This document shows, one piece after another, positions 35,400 through 47,847 of a stretch of DNA of 64,000 nucleotides; position 1 is the first letter of the stretch; every line of letters begins with the position of its first letter. Under the pieces are notes generated by a model. It ran no database searches and was not told where the DNA came from. It saw only the letters and a program-made list of their open reading frames with translations. The position numbers were made by a program, and so were the translations under genes. This DNA comes from Hymenoscyphus infarciens (Eukaryota; Ascomycota; Leotiomycetes; Helotiales; Helotiaceae), in the NCBI GenBank assembly GCA_001414345.1, contig LLCB01000120.1:62001-126000 (forward strand). The letters run 5' to 3'.

Positions 35400-37200
35400 A
35401 AATTTATCTATTAATATCTGTCTCTAAATCTCCTTCTAAATCATCTTTAACTAGCGAGGTATATCTATTAGTTATATACTCTCTTAAATCCTCATCTAAT
35501 TCGTTATCCGACTTCTCTAATTCCTTATCTAAGAAGTTACTATTATATAAATAATCTAGCACTACGTTCGTCGCTTAATCGCTTCTACCTTCGTTACTAT
35601 AGTATACGTTAAATTTATCTTAATTAGTCTCTCTAGCTTCTTTTAATTCTTAAGCTACCTTAGAGTATAGCTTCTACTTATATACTCTCTCTAGCTTACT
35701 TAAAAGGCCTAATCCTACTAAATTACCTTCTTAGATATACGCTAACAATTCCACTCTTAAATCTAAGTACACTATAGTATAAGTTTCTCTCTCTTTAGTA
35801 TATATTATCTTATTAATTAGTAGCGTATATCTATATACTAATAATTTTATTTCGTACTACTCTAGAGTCGTCTAAGATAAATATATATTAATATTCTAAT
35901 TCTTATATAATTCTTAAAGCTTAGTAAGCTTCTTAGCAAGTATCTTAATACTATAATCCTCTACTAGATACTCTTTACTTCTAGAATAGTAAAAGTTAGT
36001 CTATAGCACTCCTAGTACTCTATACTCTTAATTAGTATTAGTATAAATATAATAGCGATTCTATATATATATAAACGTTTAAAGCTTTTTCTAGATAATC
36101 GAAATATATATATATAATATAGCAATTATATTAAGAAGACTCTTTTTAGAAAACAACCTCTTTTTATAAATACTCTAGAAGTATATCTTCTACTTATTTA
36201 GAGACTCTTTTATAAGCTATTCCTACTAAGCCTTAATACGTTAGTTAGCTATAGAAGTACTAAACTAATATAGGTTTGAAAATTAGTATAGCTTTCTACT
36301 ACTTTCTATAGCTTATTATTAACGAAGTATATAGTAAGCGTCTGCTACTATTAGAGATTCCGATTCTTAATTTAATTATATATAATATAGTATCTTTTTA
36401 AAGCTATTTATAGTATTACTATATTACTATAGAGTAGATACTACTATATTGTTTAAGATACTATAATAGCTCTAAGAGAGAAATTAAGCATAGATATTAA
36501 TACTAGTATATATCTTAATACTAACGAACTTTAATTTATAATATCTATTAATACTTTATATAAAATTAAGCTCTAGTATAACATATTTACTATAAGTATT
36601 CTTAATCTCTTATAACCTACGATTATACCTCTTCTTATTAACCTTTAATAGCGCCTTTTAAATCTTATTCTAGCTCTATCTTTTATCTCTATCTCTATTA
36701 ACACTATAAGTATTAAGATACGTATAGAGGAACCTAAGGCTAAAGCTCTTTACGGTGCTAAAGTAGCTATATTCGTAGATCTTATACTAAAGAATAGCTT
36801 CTAGCTCTTTACGCTCTTCTTATATAAGAAACTTTTAACGTTAAAGGCCTATCTTAAATCGTAACCTTTAGAGCCTCTAAGGCTTAATTACGAAGCCTTT
36901 ATAATTTAATATATATATTATACTTAAATTAGATAATCCTATATCTTTAAAGAGATATACTACTTATATATATAAAGTAGAAGTAGTCTTACTTTTTTTA
37001 TACTAGTGAAGGTTCTACCTTATATTAATTTAGAGCTTAAGAGTAGTATTAGAGACGTTAATATTATACTTACTTTTAAGAATATTATATATCTTTTAAA
37101 TAGAGACTTCCTTTTAGTATAACTCCTTTATAAACACTCTATATAGCTTTAAATTAATAAACTAACGTGGTATATTTAGGCTCTTATTATATACTTAAAA
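35400..37200 (-). pseudogene. Integrase-core (DDE) transposase of transposon M, RIP-destroyed
   Basis: Minus strand, read from high to low coordinates. An N-terminal HTH-like part (about 37,160-36,860) has two helix repeats, ISI/SIQ..NIL..KYN and FKDIGLSN..I..IL. A linker follows (near 36,760, DPRIYSYFSTV). The integrase-like core is at about 36,560-36,100. Its first Asp block (SIDGY in relatives) reads SINRYYKL, then IKIYTSIN; the middle block reads ADAYYIL near 36,340; and the third block is TSIANxRIKA, with x a stop, near 36,250. A C-terminal region continues to about 35,400 with an acidic tail. This order fits the fungal integrase-core proteins often annotated as 'integrase core domain'. 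Asp to Asn changes and stops are RIP effects. Family placement is from pattern memory only. Confidence 0.62.
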
Positions 37201-37254
37201 TCGCTCTTTTTATACTTTCTACTATACTTAAAATTCTAAGATTATTACGCTACG

Positions 37255-37640
37255 ATACTACTACTAAGAATATCACACTTTAATAGATGTCTAGAGCTAC
37301 TACTAGAGATTATTCTCTTTCTTCTTCTATTATCGTTAGTACTTGAATTTAAGAGAGGAGAGAGAGTATATATAGTAGTAGAATAGCACTTTTAAAAGAA
37401 GGAATAATATAGAGTAGTATTTAAAGGAAGAAGCGACTAATTCGATTTATCTTAAGAGGTTCTACTACTAAAGATATTATACTTTAATAGATACTTAGAG
37501 CTACTACTAGAGATTATCTTCTTTCTTCTCTTATTATCGTTAGTACTTGAATTTGAGAAAGGAGAAGGAGTATATATAGTAGTAGAATAGTACTTTTAAA
37601 AGAAGGAATAATAGAGAGTAGTATATAGTATTTAAAAGAA
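37255..37640 (+). repeat. Tandem duplication of a ~215-bp block
   Basis: Two direct copies starting near 37,280 and 37,495 share AGAGCTACTACTAGAGATTA and TATATAGTAGTAGAATAG. They lie upstream of the transposase start on the minus strand, so they could be a duplicated promoter or leader region. Confidence 0.75.
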
Positions 37641-38009
37641 GAAGCGATATAAGAGGGTTAGTATATAAAGTAAGTATACTTTTTAGCCTATAAAATAAAT
37701 AGTACTAACCTTAATTAGGAAATTAGTATATAATTAAGAAAAGTAGCTAAAAGTGTTTAAATAATCTTAAATTAAGATTATTTAAGCTTTTAAAGTAAGC
37801 TAATTACTTTAATATTAAGTGATCTAGAGTAATTAGTTTAAAAAAGGCCTAGTTTTAAGATATAATTTAGGAACTTATTATAGTAATAAAAGTTGATTTA
37901 TATAGTCTTTTTGTATTATATATATATATCTCTTACTCTAATATATTTTAATTCAATGTTTAATGTCTTTTACGATTATTTATTAATTATATAACTTTTA
38001 TAATTTACG

Positions 38010-38203
38010 ATTTACGATTTACGATTTACGATTTAGCCTCTAAAAAATCTACGTTTATTAATTTACAATTTACGATTTACGATTTAGCTTTAAAGGGCTA
38101 TATACTTAGAAATCTAAGCTTTATAATTTGCGATTTGCGATTTACGATTTACGATTTGCGATTTAGTCGTCGTTTCCGACTTTTGGTATATACGGGACGC
38201 CCT
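38010..38203 (-). repeat. Right TIR of transposon M
   Basis: Inverted copy of the left TIR, with runs of CGATTTA units and the terminal CGGGACGCCCT. Confidence 0.78.
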
Positions 38204-38425
38204 AAGAGCTTACTTTAAGAGCGTACTAATTCACATCTGATTTAAAGAATTCAAAAACGTAAAGTTAGAAACGAAAAGTTAATAATATCGTAGATAGTAA
38301 TAACTTAGCTAAGAGGTCACTATCCTTTCGAGAGTATACTAATTTGTATCTAAGTCGAATTTAAATAAAAAAAGAACTTCTAGCCTAGCTAGAAGTAAAA
38401 AGAAAGTAAGACTCTAATCAGAGTT

Positions 38426-38765
38426 AGTAGGGTTTCAGCTAGTTAAAAGAGTTTATTACCGAAGTTATCAAGTTTTCGCTATCTAAAGTTTAAGACGACA
38501 AGAAGGGTATTTTCAGCTGGTTAAAGGCGAAGTTGTTTCTGAAGTTTGTCGAATTGTCTGAGTAAACGGGGACAATAAAAGGGGGAGTTTCGGCTAGTTA
38601 AAACAAAAGAGTTGTTGCCGAAGTTGTCAAAGTTGAAAACTGTTGTCCGAGTATCTAGGGACAATAAAAAGGGGTGGGGTTTCGGCTAGTCAAATGCGTT
38701 GTTGCCGAATGTTATCGTATTGTCCGAGTAACCAGGGATAACAAAAAGGGGTATAGTTTCAGGTA
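38426..38765 (-). repeat. Hairpin-unit array in element C
   Basis: About four units of the same array as in A and B, partly RIPed; GTTTCGGCTAGT and GTTGTCCGAG blocks are recognisable. Confidence 0.75.
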
Positions 38766-38959
38766 CGACATTTATTAGTACTGTCGTAGGAACTGTGTTA
38801 CTCAGGCCCGTAGGCCGCCTTGTTCTCTTTAGAGTACTTAAGGACTTATTCATCTTCTGATTTCAAAGAAAGAGTTGCTATTAGATTATAAGGAGTTTAG
38901 AGCTAAATCAGATAAGAAGAGAGAAGGTGTTTTAAACTAAAGTGCTAATATTAATAGAC

Positions 38960-39330
38960 GTAGTTATTTTTAAATATTTAGTACTTTAATGTCTCTTCTT
39001 ATCTAAGGTTATAATTCTAGCGTCTTTTAAGCATAGTAGACGCGTTTTAGAGCTAAGGTATATGTTCTATATATAAAAGAACCTTTCCGCTTCTAGTATC
39101 TCTCTAAGTATAGCTATACTCGAAAAGTAACCTTTTAAAGTCAGTAAAAGTTTCTTTAATATAATCTTCTTCTAATTCTACTTCTATCTCTTTTAGATAA
39201 TATTTAGTTAGGATTAATAGTAATAACTTAGCTAAGAGCTCGCTTCTAAGTTTTTATCTTAATAGAAAGCGTATTTTAACCGATTTATATCTAATTTAAG
39301 AGTTAGGAAGTAGTAGGAAGGTATTAGAGG
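38960..39330 (-). pseudogene. gag remnant of element C
   Basis: The minus strand matches the gag blocks of A and I. The complement carries the CGTCTTTTAAGCATAG block at about 39,030 and the CTCGAAAAG block at about 39,120. It is strongly RIPed and no open frame remains. Confidence 0.6.
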
Positions 39331-40029
39331 TAGAGGCCTATAAGTGAAAGAGGTCTAAACGTAGGCTTTGAAAAGTAAAGGAGGGTTTAAACAAAGGTTT
39401 AAAAGAGGGTTAGATTAGAGAGGGTTTAGAGATAGGATTTTTAAGTTATTAACTTTAGAGTTTGCTTATAATTATATCTATCTCGTCTAACTAATTATTT
39501 ATTCTTTATTTTATACTACTATCTTATCTATATATCGTCTATATATTTCGTAATTAGGTGTATAAGTAAGAATCGGAGAGGGTTTAGAGAGTCTTTCGAA
39601 AAGAGGGGTAGCTCTAGAAGGTCGTTTAACACCTTATAGCGGAACTGGGTTCGATATTTCGAAGATATTAGTAGAGAGGGGGGGGGAGGGGTAAGAGTAG
39701 ATTCAGAAGCCTTCGCGATAACTATAGTATATCGACTTATTTACTAAACCTGTATATAGTAGTCCTTATATAGAGAGGGTTATTAGAAGCCTCTGAAGCA
39801 CTTAGCGTATTCCTGCTTCTTTAACGTATAAAACACGCTTTTTACTAGCTATCTAAAACCGATACTAAACTCTAATATCACTAGCTATTTAGGAGATCTC
39901 TGGAATCTCGGCTATTTAAGAATAATATTATAATAGACTAATTCAGGCCTAAAGCGAAATAAAAGTAATAAAAAGCTTAAAGAGATATTATAAATACCGT
40001 TACTAGCGAAGTTAAGTTTAGCCTTTTTA

Positions 40030-40395
40030 TATAATAGTACGAAATATATACTATAGGAGAAGAGGTATATAGGAGTACGTTTAAGACTAAATAACGTATA
40101 TAAATACTAGGCTCTAATATAGAAGAAAAGGCTAAACTAGCCTTTTCTAACTCTAGGAGAGTAGGCTACTATATATAAGAGGTTTAGACGATATAAAGAG
40201 ATACGAAACCGAATAACGATATACGTTAGCTAATATAAAAGCCTAAACCTTACGAAGTACGTCTAAAAGTCTAGATAGACGTATAGACGTATATAACCTT
40301 TCTAGATTAGATAATATAAAACAACAACTACTGAAACCTTATATATATAGTATATACTATATTATCTCGGCTATATAGAACAGTATACTATTATA
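40030..40395 (-). repeat. 5' LTR of element C
   Basis: 366 bp, the same length as 30488-30853. It is followed by the GAAGT duplication. Confidence 0.9.
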
Positions 40396-40400
40396 GAAGT

Positions 40401-43400
40401 AAGAATAAATTTAATTTACTACTATACTTCTAGAAGAGCTTAAAACTATATTTATCTAAGTATAATAGCACGAAATACACACAACTATAGTAGAGGTATA
40501 TAGGAGTATATATAGTAGAATAACGTATATAGATACTAGGCACTAATATAGAAGAAAACAATAACTATCTCTCTTCTATACTAAATATAAACGTCTATAT
40601 ATAAGAGTTCAGAAGCTTCTAAATTCCGATAATAATAATAACTAAGCCCTGTCTAATATAGCTAATACTAAATAATAAGAGCTAAAAAGCTAAATATATA
40701 ACCTCTAATCCTTCGAAAAGCTAAATATATAACATCTAAACCTTAATCCCTTCTATATATAAATGTCGGATATTAATACCTTTAGCACTTCGCTTATATA
40801 AGTATCAGTTATTCATAATCTTAGCCCTAGAGGTATCAGGGGTATCGGCACTGCTCAGGGGTATCGGCAGTTTCACAAATGCCGACAATTCAGGATAGTG
40901 CTATTATATAATAATCCAGCTGTTATATAATAATCCAGGATAGCGTGCTATTACACTAAGATATAAGTTTAATACTATTAATTAGTTTAATAGCTATAAA
41001 GAGATATTAACTTACCTCTAAAACATTACTATTAGCTCTTACTTATACTAAGAAGCTTATATTTAATATTAAGACCTTATTATATTAAAAATAAAAACTT
41101 TTTATAACTTCTATACTAAGTTCTAATAACTTATAAATAAAGCTAAAGTTCTCTTATAAGACTAGGTAGAAGACTTATAGAATAAGTTAACCCTTATACT
41201 ATACTAATCTCTTATTATTACTAAGTTTTAAGCTAAGAGAGATATAGACTCCTTTTATAATCTTATAAGTAGTATTAATAGTAACCTTTAAAATCTTACT
41301 TCTTAAAGAGTATAAGTAATAAACTTTCCTCCTACCTTAAACCTATATATACCTACTTCTATACCTACTAGCTCTTCTTCTTCTATAGCCTCTTTTATCT
41401 CTCTTAAACGCTCTAATACTCTTACTATAAATAACTACTTAACTCTAAGACTATTAGATAAGTACTTTAACTATAATAAGCCTAGTTATTATATTAAGAA
41501 TTATTTAAAGCTAAAGATATATAAAGTTAACTTTAAAAAGCTTAAAAGAAAAGATACTAACTTAGAGTTAAGAAATAAAGAAGCTTAAAAGAAGACTTCT
41601 TTTTAAATAAATATAAGATTAATCTTTCTAAGATTAATCTATAGTTATTAATTAGTAGAAAAGCGTTTACTTTACTTAGTATAATAACTATTAATAGATT
41701 TAGTATATAAACTACTACTCTTAGTAACCTTAGAGTAAATACTTTTTCTTTTATAAATATATAACTCGGTTATAACCTTATAAAGTTCTATAGTTTAAAG
41801 ACTAAAAGACTTCCTATCTCTATTAAGATTTATAGATATAATAAAGAAATTAGAAGTAAAGCTATATATTATCTCTTTTTAAATTATATCTTAGATAGCT
41901 ATAAATTCTTTAATATATTATTTATTCTCTTAGACTTAGGTTTATATAATATTATTCTTAGCTAAAAGTTCTTTAAGTACTTTTATATTAATATTAATAT
42001 AACTTATTAGAAACTACTCTAGTCTAATAATCTTAAGCCTTACTTCTCTACTTAATAGCTAACTCTTCTCTCTTAAGATACTATATAACTAAAAGACTCT
42101 ATACTCTCTTACTAGAATAAAGCTAATACTTATAACTAAGCTATAGAAATAGATAAATAATACTAATAAGATACAAAGCTCTTAGAGCTTATAGATTACC
42201 TTAAAATTAATACTATAACCTTAGCTAGTTATACTCTAACTATATATAGTAGAGGAGGCTATAAGTCCTTAATATAAGTAAAATACTAAGTTATAAAGAA
42301 AGAACTTAAAAACGTTATAAAGAAGGTGCTTACTCTAGTATACTATTAGAAACCCTTTATTTTAAAGAAGTTAGACCTTATTATTAATATTTTAGCTATT
42401 TTAGTTATAGAAATATATTATTACTTACTTTAAAAGAATAGTAAGATGTTTACTATAAGTATATATAAAATTAATATTATTATAGCTAATTAAGAACTAG
42501 ATATAGCCTCTAATATTACTCTTTCTAATAAGTACTAGGACTTTAAAGAGGTATTTTCTAAAGCTATCTTAGACACTCTTCTATCTTATTAATACTATAA
42601 CTATAAGATTAATCTTAAAGGTCTAAATACCTTTAAATATTTTCTTCTATATAAGATATTTATAAAAGAGTTATTAGCTATAAAGGAATATATCTTAGAG
42701 AATCTCTATAAAGGGTTTATTAAATATAGCTAGTTCTCTTTTACTACTCTTATTCTATTTATAAAGAAAGTAAATAAAAGACTACGTTTTTATATTAACT
42801 TCTAAAAACTTAATAATCTTATTTAAAAAGACTACTATTTATTACCTCTAATTAATAAAACGCTTATATATATTAGTTAAGTATATATTTTTACTAAGCT
42901 AGATATCTAATAAGCCTTCTACTATATATAAATAGATCTAGATACTAAGGAATTAACTACTTTTTATACCTATTATAGAATATATAAATATAAGATCTTA
43001 TTATTTAGTTTAATAAATAGCTTATCTACTTACTAGTACTATATAAATAACGTCTTATTTAACTATCTAGATAACCTCTACTCTACTTACTTAAATAATA
43101 TCCTTATTTACTTATTAAACGTCTTTAAATATAAAGAGTATATATAAAAAGTCTTTTAACGTCTTAAGAATACTAAGTTATAAGTTAATATTAAGAAGTA
43201 TAAGTTTAATATTAAGAAGATAAAATATCTTAGGTTTATTATTAGTACTAATAGTATTAAAGTAGACTCTAAAAAGGTCTTAGTAGTATAGAAATAATAA
43301 GCTTTAAAGATAGTAAAAGGTATTTAAAGCTTTCTTAGTTTCTATAACTTCTACTAAAGGTTTATCTAGAACTATAGTATAATTATAAAGCCCTTAGTAT

Positions 43401-45630
43401 ACCTAATATAGAATAATATACTTTTTAATTTTAATAAGGAGTATAAAGAAGTGTTTAAAGACCTAAAAGTAGTACTTACCTTTATACTAATTCTCTACTA
43501 CTACTCTTCTAACCTCTCTACTATAATTAAGATAGATACTTTAGATAGAATTATTACTAGAGTATTATAATAATAATAAGCTAATAGAGAATAGTACTTT
43601 ATAGCCTACTTTAGTAAGACTATATCTCTAGCTAAGTATAACTATAAAATATATAATAAAGAGCTACTTACTATTATATATATACTTATAAAATAGAGAC
43701 TAGAACTATAAAGCACTTATTTAAAAATCTATATTTATACTAATCATAAGACGCTTAAGTACTTTATAACTACTAAGTAACTTACTACCTATTAAGTAAG
43801 ATAGACTAAAGCCTTAGCTAAGTACTATTTTATTATTATATTCTATTTAGAGTATAAAAATAGTAAGATAAATGTTTTAACTTATAAAGTAAATAAGATA
43901 TACTTATAAAAGAAACTTAAAGAGTAGTACTAGACCTATATACTCCTAATAAAGGAATAAGTTAATATAGAAGTACTTAAAGACCTAGGAGTTAAAATAA
44001 GCTTAATTATACTAGCTCTAGTTAATAATAACTACTTCTAAGAATTATTTATACTTTTAAAACAAATCTACTAAGTAAACAAGGATACTACAACACTTTA
44101 AGCTATATAAGTATAAGCTAAAACTAATACTAATTCCTTATATACCTTAGAGGAAGGCCTTTTACTTTACTAAAACTACTTAGTAGTATTAGATATAGAT
44201 ATACTAAGAATAGACCTAATTTATAAGGCTTATAATTAGATACTTTTAGCTTATTTAAGAAGAGATAAGACCTATTAAATTCTATGTTTAAGATATATCT
44301 AGTAAAATATAAAAGCTAATATTATAAGATATATATAAAACTATTATAAATATAGAAAAGTAGACGTTCTTTAAAATAAAACACCTAGCTATCTATATCT
44401 ACTCTTAGTACTACTACGTATATAATAATATATAGCTATAGATTTTAAGTCCTTTCTAGTTAATAAGTATAGTTATAATAATATATTTATAGTAATAGAC
44501 TACTTATCTAAGTAGTTTATTTTAATACCTTATTATAAGAATATTACTTCTAAACAGATAGTAAAGTTATATATTAAACACGTTCTATAATATTATAAGA
44601 TTCTAGAAAGTATAATATTAGATAGAAGCTCTTACTTTATTACTATATTCTAAAGAGAGTTTACTTAAATCCTAAGTATTTAGCTTTAACTCTTAACTAT
44701 AAACTACGCTTAAATAGATAGCTAGACTAAGATTATAAATTAATACCTTAATTAGTACTTATAGCTATATATTAATTATTATTATACTAATTAGTCTAAG
44801 ATCCTTCTAATAATAGACTATATATAGTTAGTACTACCTTATAGTATTATTAGAATATCGCCTTTTAAGTTATAAAAGAGATATATACTAAGAACCTCGT
44901 TTAACTAGCAAATACTAGAACTAGCTAATATAAAAGAACAACTATTATAAGAAGAGGCTATAGTAGTTATAAAGATAATCTAAGAGGTCTTAGACGTTAG
45001 CTAAGTAAATATATTAAAAGCTTAATAAAAGAAGGAATAAGATATAAATAGATATAAATAAGACGTTGATTTTAAAGTAAGAGATATAGTCTTTATTATA
45101 ATAAAGGACTAAGTAACTTAATAACTAAGCTAAAAGCTAGACTACTAGATAGCTAGCTCTTTTAAGATCTTTAAAGAAGTAGGTTCTACTTTCTAATTAT
45201 AACTACTAGCTTCTATTAAAGTTTATCTTATCTTTACTCCTAAAAAGTTATATAAAGCTATAGACGATCCCTTACTAGGATAAGTAGTTATACTATCTCT
45301 ACTAATTATTATAAATAAAGAAGAGGAATAGAAGGTTAAAGAAATACTAGCTAATAAGAAGAGATAGTAGTCTCTTTATTATTAAATTAAGTAGAAAGGC
45401 TATAATAAAGACCTTAATTAGTATCTAGCTTAATAACTAATATATATGCTATAACTAGTAGAGAGGTTCTATTTAAAGAAGCTAAAAATAACTAGTCTCC
45501 TAGAAGCTCTTCTGCTATAGAAAGCAGTATATAAGGCTAAGAGAGAGGATTATAGTAAGTTAGAGCTTAATACTCTTATATTAAAAGAGGATAAAGCTAC
45601 TTAGTTATAAGAAGCTCTTTTAAAAGAGGG
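40401..45630 (+). pseudogene. gag-pol of element D, RIP-destroyed
   Basis: Gag resumes after element C. A CCHC knuckle decayed by Cys to Tyr (pattern NYNKPSYYIKN) lies at about 41,463-41,500. A protease/linker region follows to about 42,400. Reverse transcriptase spans about 42,600-43,300 (the block FTKLDIQQAF, then the YLDD box changed to YLNN near 43,090). RNase H is near 43,530-43,900. Integrase lies at about 44,200-45,050, and a chromodomain-like tail at about 45,300-45,430 (pattern VKEILANK...YNKDLN) marks it as a chromovirus. A solo LTR (40461-40955) interrupts gag. Not functional. Confidence 0.82.
40461..40955 (-). repeat. Solo LTR (E type) in element D
   Basis: 495 bp, flanked by CTAAG at 40456-40460 and 40956-40960. 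On the plus strand it starts TATAATAGCACG and ends GTGCTATTACA. The first ~110 bp match the A/B LTRs; the rest matches the LTR of element E (56456-56932, inverted). It is less RIPed near its right end. Confidence 0.9.
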
Positions 45631-45634
45631 GTAG

Positions 45635-45816
45635 TATAATAGTCTTAGTTATATACGTTACTTATATAACTAGGTTAGCCTAAGGCTTTACTAAGGCTTT
45701 GCTTAATATATACTAGAGTATCTATACTCTTCGCTTTTCTCTTTAGTTTAGTTTTCCTTAATATTAGATACTATTCTATAAGCACTCTCTTTATATATTT
45801 ATAGAGAGCTGTTATA
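45635..45816 (+). repeat. 3' LTR of element D
   Basis: 182 bp, preceded by a purine tract and followed by AGTAT. Confidence 0.9.
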
Positions 45817-45821
45817 AGTAT

Positions 45822-46644
45822 TAGAAGTATTAGAAGTATTAGAAGTAAATAGATATATATATATATATATATTATTATATAACTTTATAAGAAACGTTTC
45901 TAATTATTTCTAAGTTCTATTTTTATTTTCTATCTCTAATCCTAGACTATTCTACTAGTATTTAAAAGTTTTTTCTATTAATAAGATAACGTATTTAGAA
46001 GTCTAGTTAGAAACTACTTTTATTTTAGTTATAATTCTACTAAAATTTAGTTAGCTTTGAACTATTATTCTACTAGACTAATTTAGAAGTACTAAGATAT
46101 AAAATTCTAAAATAACTGAAATTATAAGAAATTAAAGCTATTTTGTAATTTATTCTATATATAGTCGTAATAGTAATAGCTCTCTTTTGACTACTTTTTT
46201 TTACTCTCTTATACTCTTTTATATTCTTAATAACTTCTATCTTATAAGATATTTTCTAATATAGAAACTTATTTCTATAAATTTTACTAGCTTAAAGTTT
46301 AATATATTTAAGATAGTTATACTTCTCTAGAAAATATATTACGTAAAAAGAAGAAGAAAAGAATATAAAAGTAATAGAGAAAGTAGTAGAAGTAGATAGA
46401 AGAAACTTCGCTTATAAGCTATACTTATATTATAAACTAATTTATACTAAAAATAACTATCTTTCTACTAGAGTCTTCTATATATAAAGTAATAGATAAA
46501 TTATTATTAAATATCTATATTATTATCTATTTTAATATAGTTTAGAGAATAAGAGAATAATTTAATTATTTAGTTTTATTAAAGCCAGAAATATAAAATT
46601 AGTACTATATTATACTAATATATATAATATATATAGAGTCTACT
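45822..46644. other. AT-rich DNA between D and K, no gene seen
   Basis: Starts with a short GTATTAGAA repeat and a TA run (45,851-45,870). Some TG/CA remain, so it is less RIPed than the elements. No coding pattern recognised. Confidence 0.45.
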
Positions 46645-46804
46645 TATTAGTATAACTTATAGTTATAAAAGCGATATAAAAAGAGTTATATATTCGTTTA
46701 TATATACTAAGTAAAGCTAGCTACGATGTCTACTTAAATAGTTCTTAAGTAAGAAGGTTATATACTTTAAGCTAAATAGCTATTCACTTCTAAATATACT
46801 AATA
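46645..46804 (-). repeat. 3' LTR of element K
   Basis: 160 bp, direct copy of 56091-56250 with a few transitions. Confidence 0.88.
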
Positions 46805-46838
46805 CTAGCACTTCTTTAAAACAACAGAAGTTAGTATC

Positions 46839-47097
46839 TGTAATAACAAGGCAGGAGTAGAGTAGAGAAGTAGTCTATTCGTAGTTATTAACACGAAAAC
46901 TAAAGGTAAAGAGTAAAGACAGCTCTAAACAATACTAATATATAAGAGGTACGAAACCGAATAACGACATATATTAGCTAATATAAAAGCCCGAACCTAC
47001 GTAACCTTCCTAAAACAGATAATATAAGACAATAACTACTGAAACCTTATATATAGCAGGTACTCCTAGCTATCTAAGATAACAGCATACTGTTATA
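46839..47097 (-). repeat. 3' LTR of element I
   Basis: 259 bp, starts TGTAATAACAAGGCAGGAG and ends ACTGTTATA. The part near 46,845-46,925 matches the J LTR end; the rest matches the A/B LTR start. Confidence 0.9.
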
Positions 47098-47606
47098 TCC
47101 CCCTCTCTTAAAAAAGACTCGTCCCAAGTCTTCTATCTCTTATCGTTTAGGGCTGAATCAAGATACTATAGTATCATTGTCAAGGTCGAAGCATTTATCG
47201 TATTTATTAACTTTATCATAAGCGAGAAGTTAAGATGTCAGTACCGAATCGTATTCGTTGATGCTTATAAAGAGACTTCGTTTTCAATCCTTTAATATCA
47301 AAGTAAGCAATCGTGTTCGCTAAAAGAGTGTAGTCCGATCCTGTCTGGCAGGTTGGAAGGCTAAAGTTCAAAGTTCAAAAAGTGTAAAATTCAAAAAGTT
47401 CAAAAAGTTCAAAACAGAGTCGGAGGCGAATTCAGAGTAGAGTCGGAAGTCGTTCGGTTGAGAGCCAGTGATAACTCAGTTAAGAGCTCACTTCGAGAGC
47501 GTACCGATTCGCATCCGATTCGAATTCGAATGAAACTTCTGGGTCCGGCCAGAAGTAAAAGAAAGTAAGAAAGTAAAGAATGTAAGACTCTGTACTAGAG
47601 TCGGTG

Positions 47607-47813
47607 GGGTTTCGGATGGTCAAAGGCGAAGTTGTTTCCGAAGTTGTCGAAGTTTAAATTGTTGTCCGAGTATCCGGGGACAATAAAAGGGATGGTTTCG
47701 GCTGGTCAAAAGAGTTGTTGCCGAAAGTTGAAAATGCTGTCCGAGGTTCAGGACAACAAAAAAAAGGAGCAGTTTCGGCTGGTCAAATGAAATTGATGCC
47801 GAAGTTGTCGTAT
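47607..47813 (-). repeat. Hairpin-unit array in element I
   Basis: About three units with TTCGGCTGGTCAAA and TTGTCCGA/GGACAA motifs, little RIPed. Confidence 0.8.
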
Positions 47814-47847
47814 TGCCTTGTTCCCTTCGAGGTACTTAAGGACTTAA

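Larger units (their letters stand above)
31319..38203 (-). mobile_element. DNA transposon M with integrase-core transposase and long TIRs
   Basis: A 6.9-kb insertion in element C. The left end starts ACGGCATCCCGTACGTAC and the right end, reverse-complemented, starts AGGGCGTCCCGTATATAC. The flanks are AAGAGCT on both sides (31312-31318, 38204-38210), and the uninterrupted site is visible in element A near 16,905. The duplication could be 8 bp (TAAGAGCT) if the last T of the right end is counted. Inverted similarity continues about 190 bp and contains arrays of a unit close to TAAATCG. It encodes a minus-strand integrase-core protein and a second decayed reading region. The superfamily is not certain. 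Confidence 0.82.
30488..40395 (-). mobile_element. LTR element C (A/B type) with a nested DNA transposon
   Basis: 366-bp LTRs at 30488-30853 and 40030-40395, with target duplication GAAGT at 30483-30487 and 40396-40400. Orientation is minus, as in A, with the purine-tract side at 30,854. The interior matches A: a hairpin array at 38426-38765, a gag remnant at about 38,960-39,330 and a G-rich tract at 39,678-39,690. It is split at 31,318 by DNA transposon M. Without M it is about 3.0 kb, and no pol is present. It is more heavily RIPed than A or B. Confidence 0.9.
29610..45816 (+). mobile_element. Gypsy chromovirus D, interrupted by element C and a solo LTR
   Basis: The LTRs 29610-29800 (191 bp) and 45635-45816 (182 bp) share most of their sequence, with a 9-bp length difference. 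Both outer flanks carry AGTAT (29605-29609, 45817-45821). A purine tract (AAAAGAGGGGTAG) abuts the 3' LTR. Removing element C, the solo LTR at 40461 and their duplications leaves about 5.8 kb. The plus strand has gag, protease, RT, RNase H, integrase and a chromodomain-like tail in the Metaviridae (Gypsy) order. It is heavily RIPed. Confidence 0.9.

Noticed and set aside
45851..45870. TA run as a possible centromere or origin
   Set aside because: TA runs are common in RIPed DNA; no other sign of a special function.
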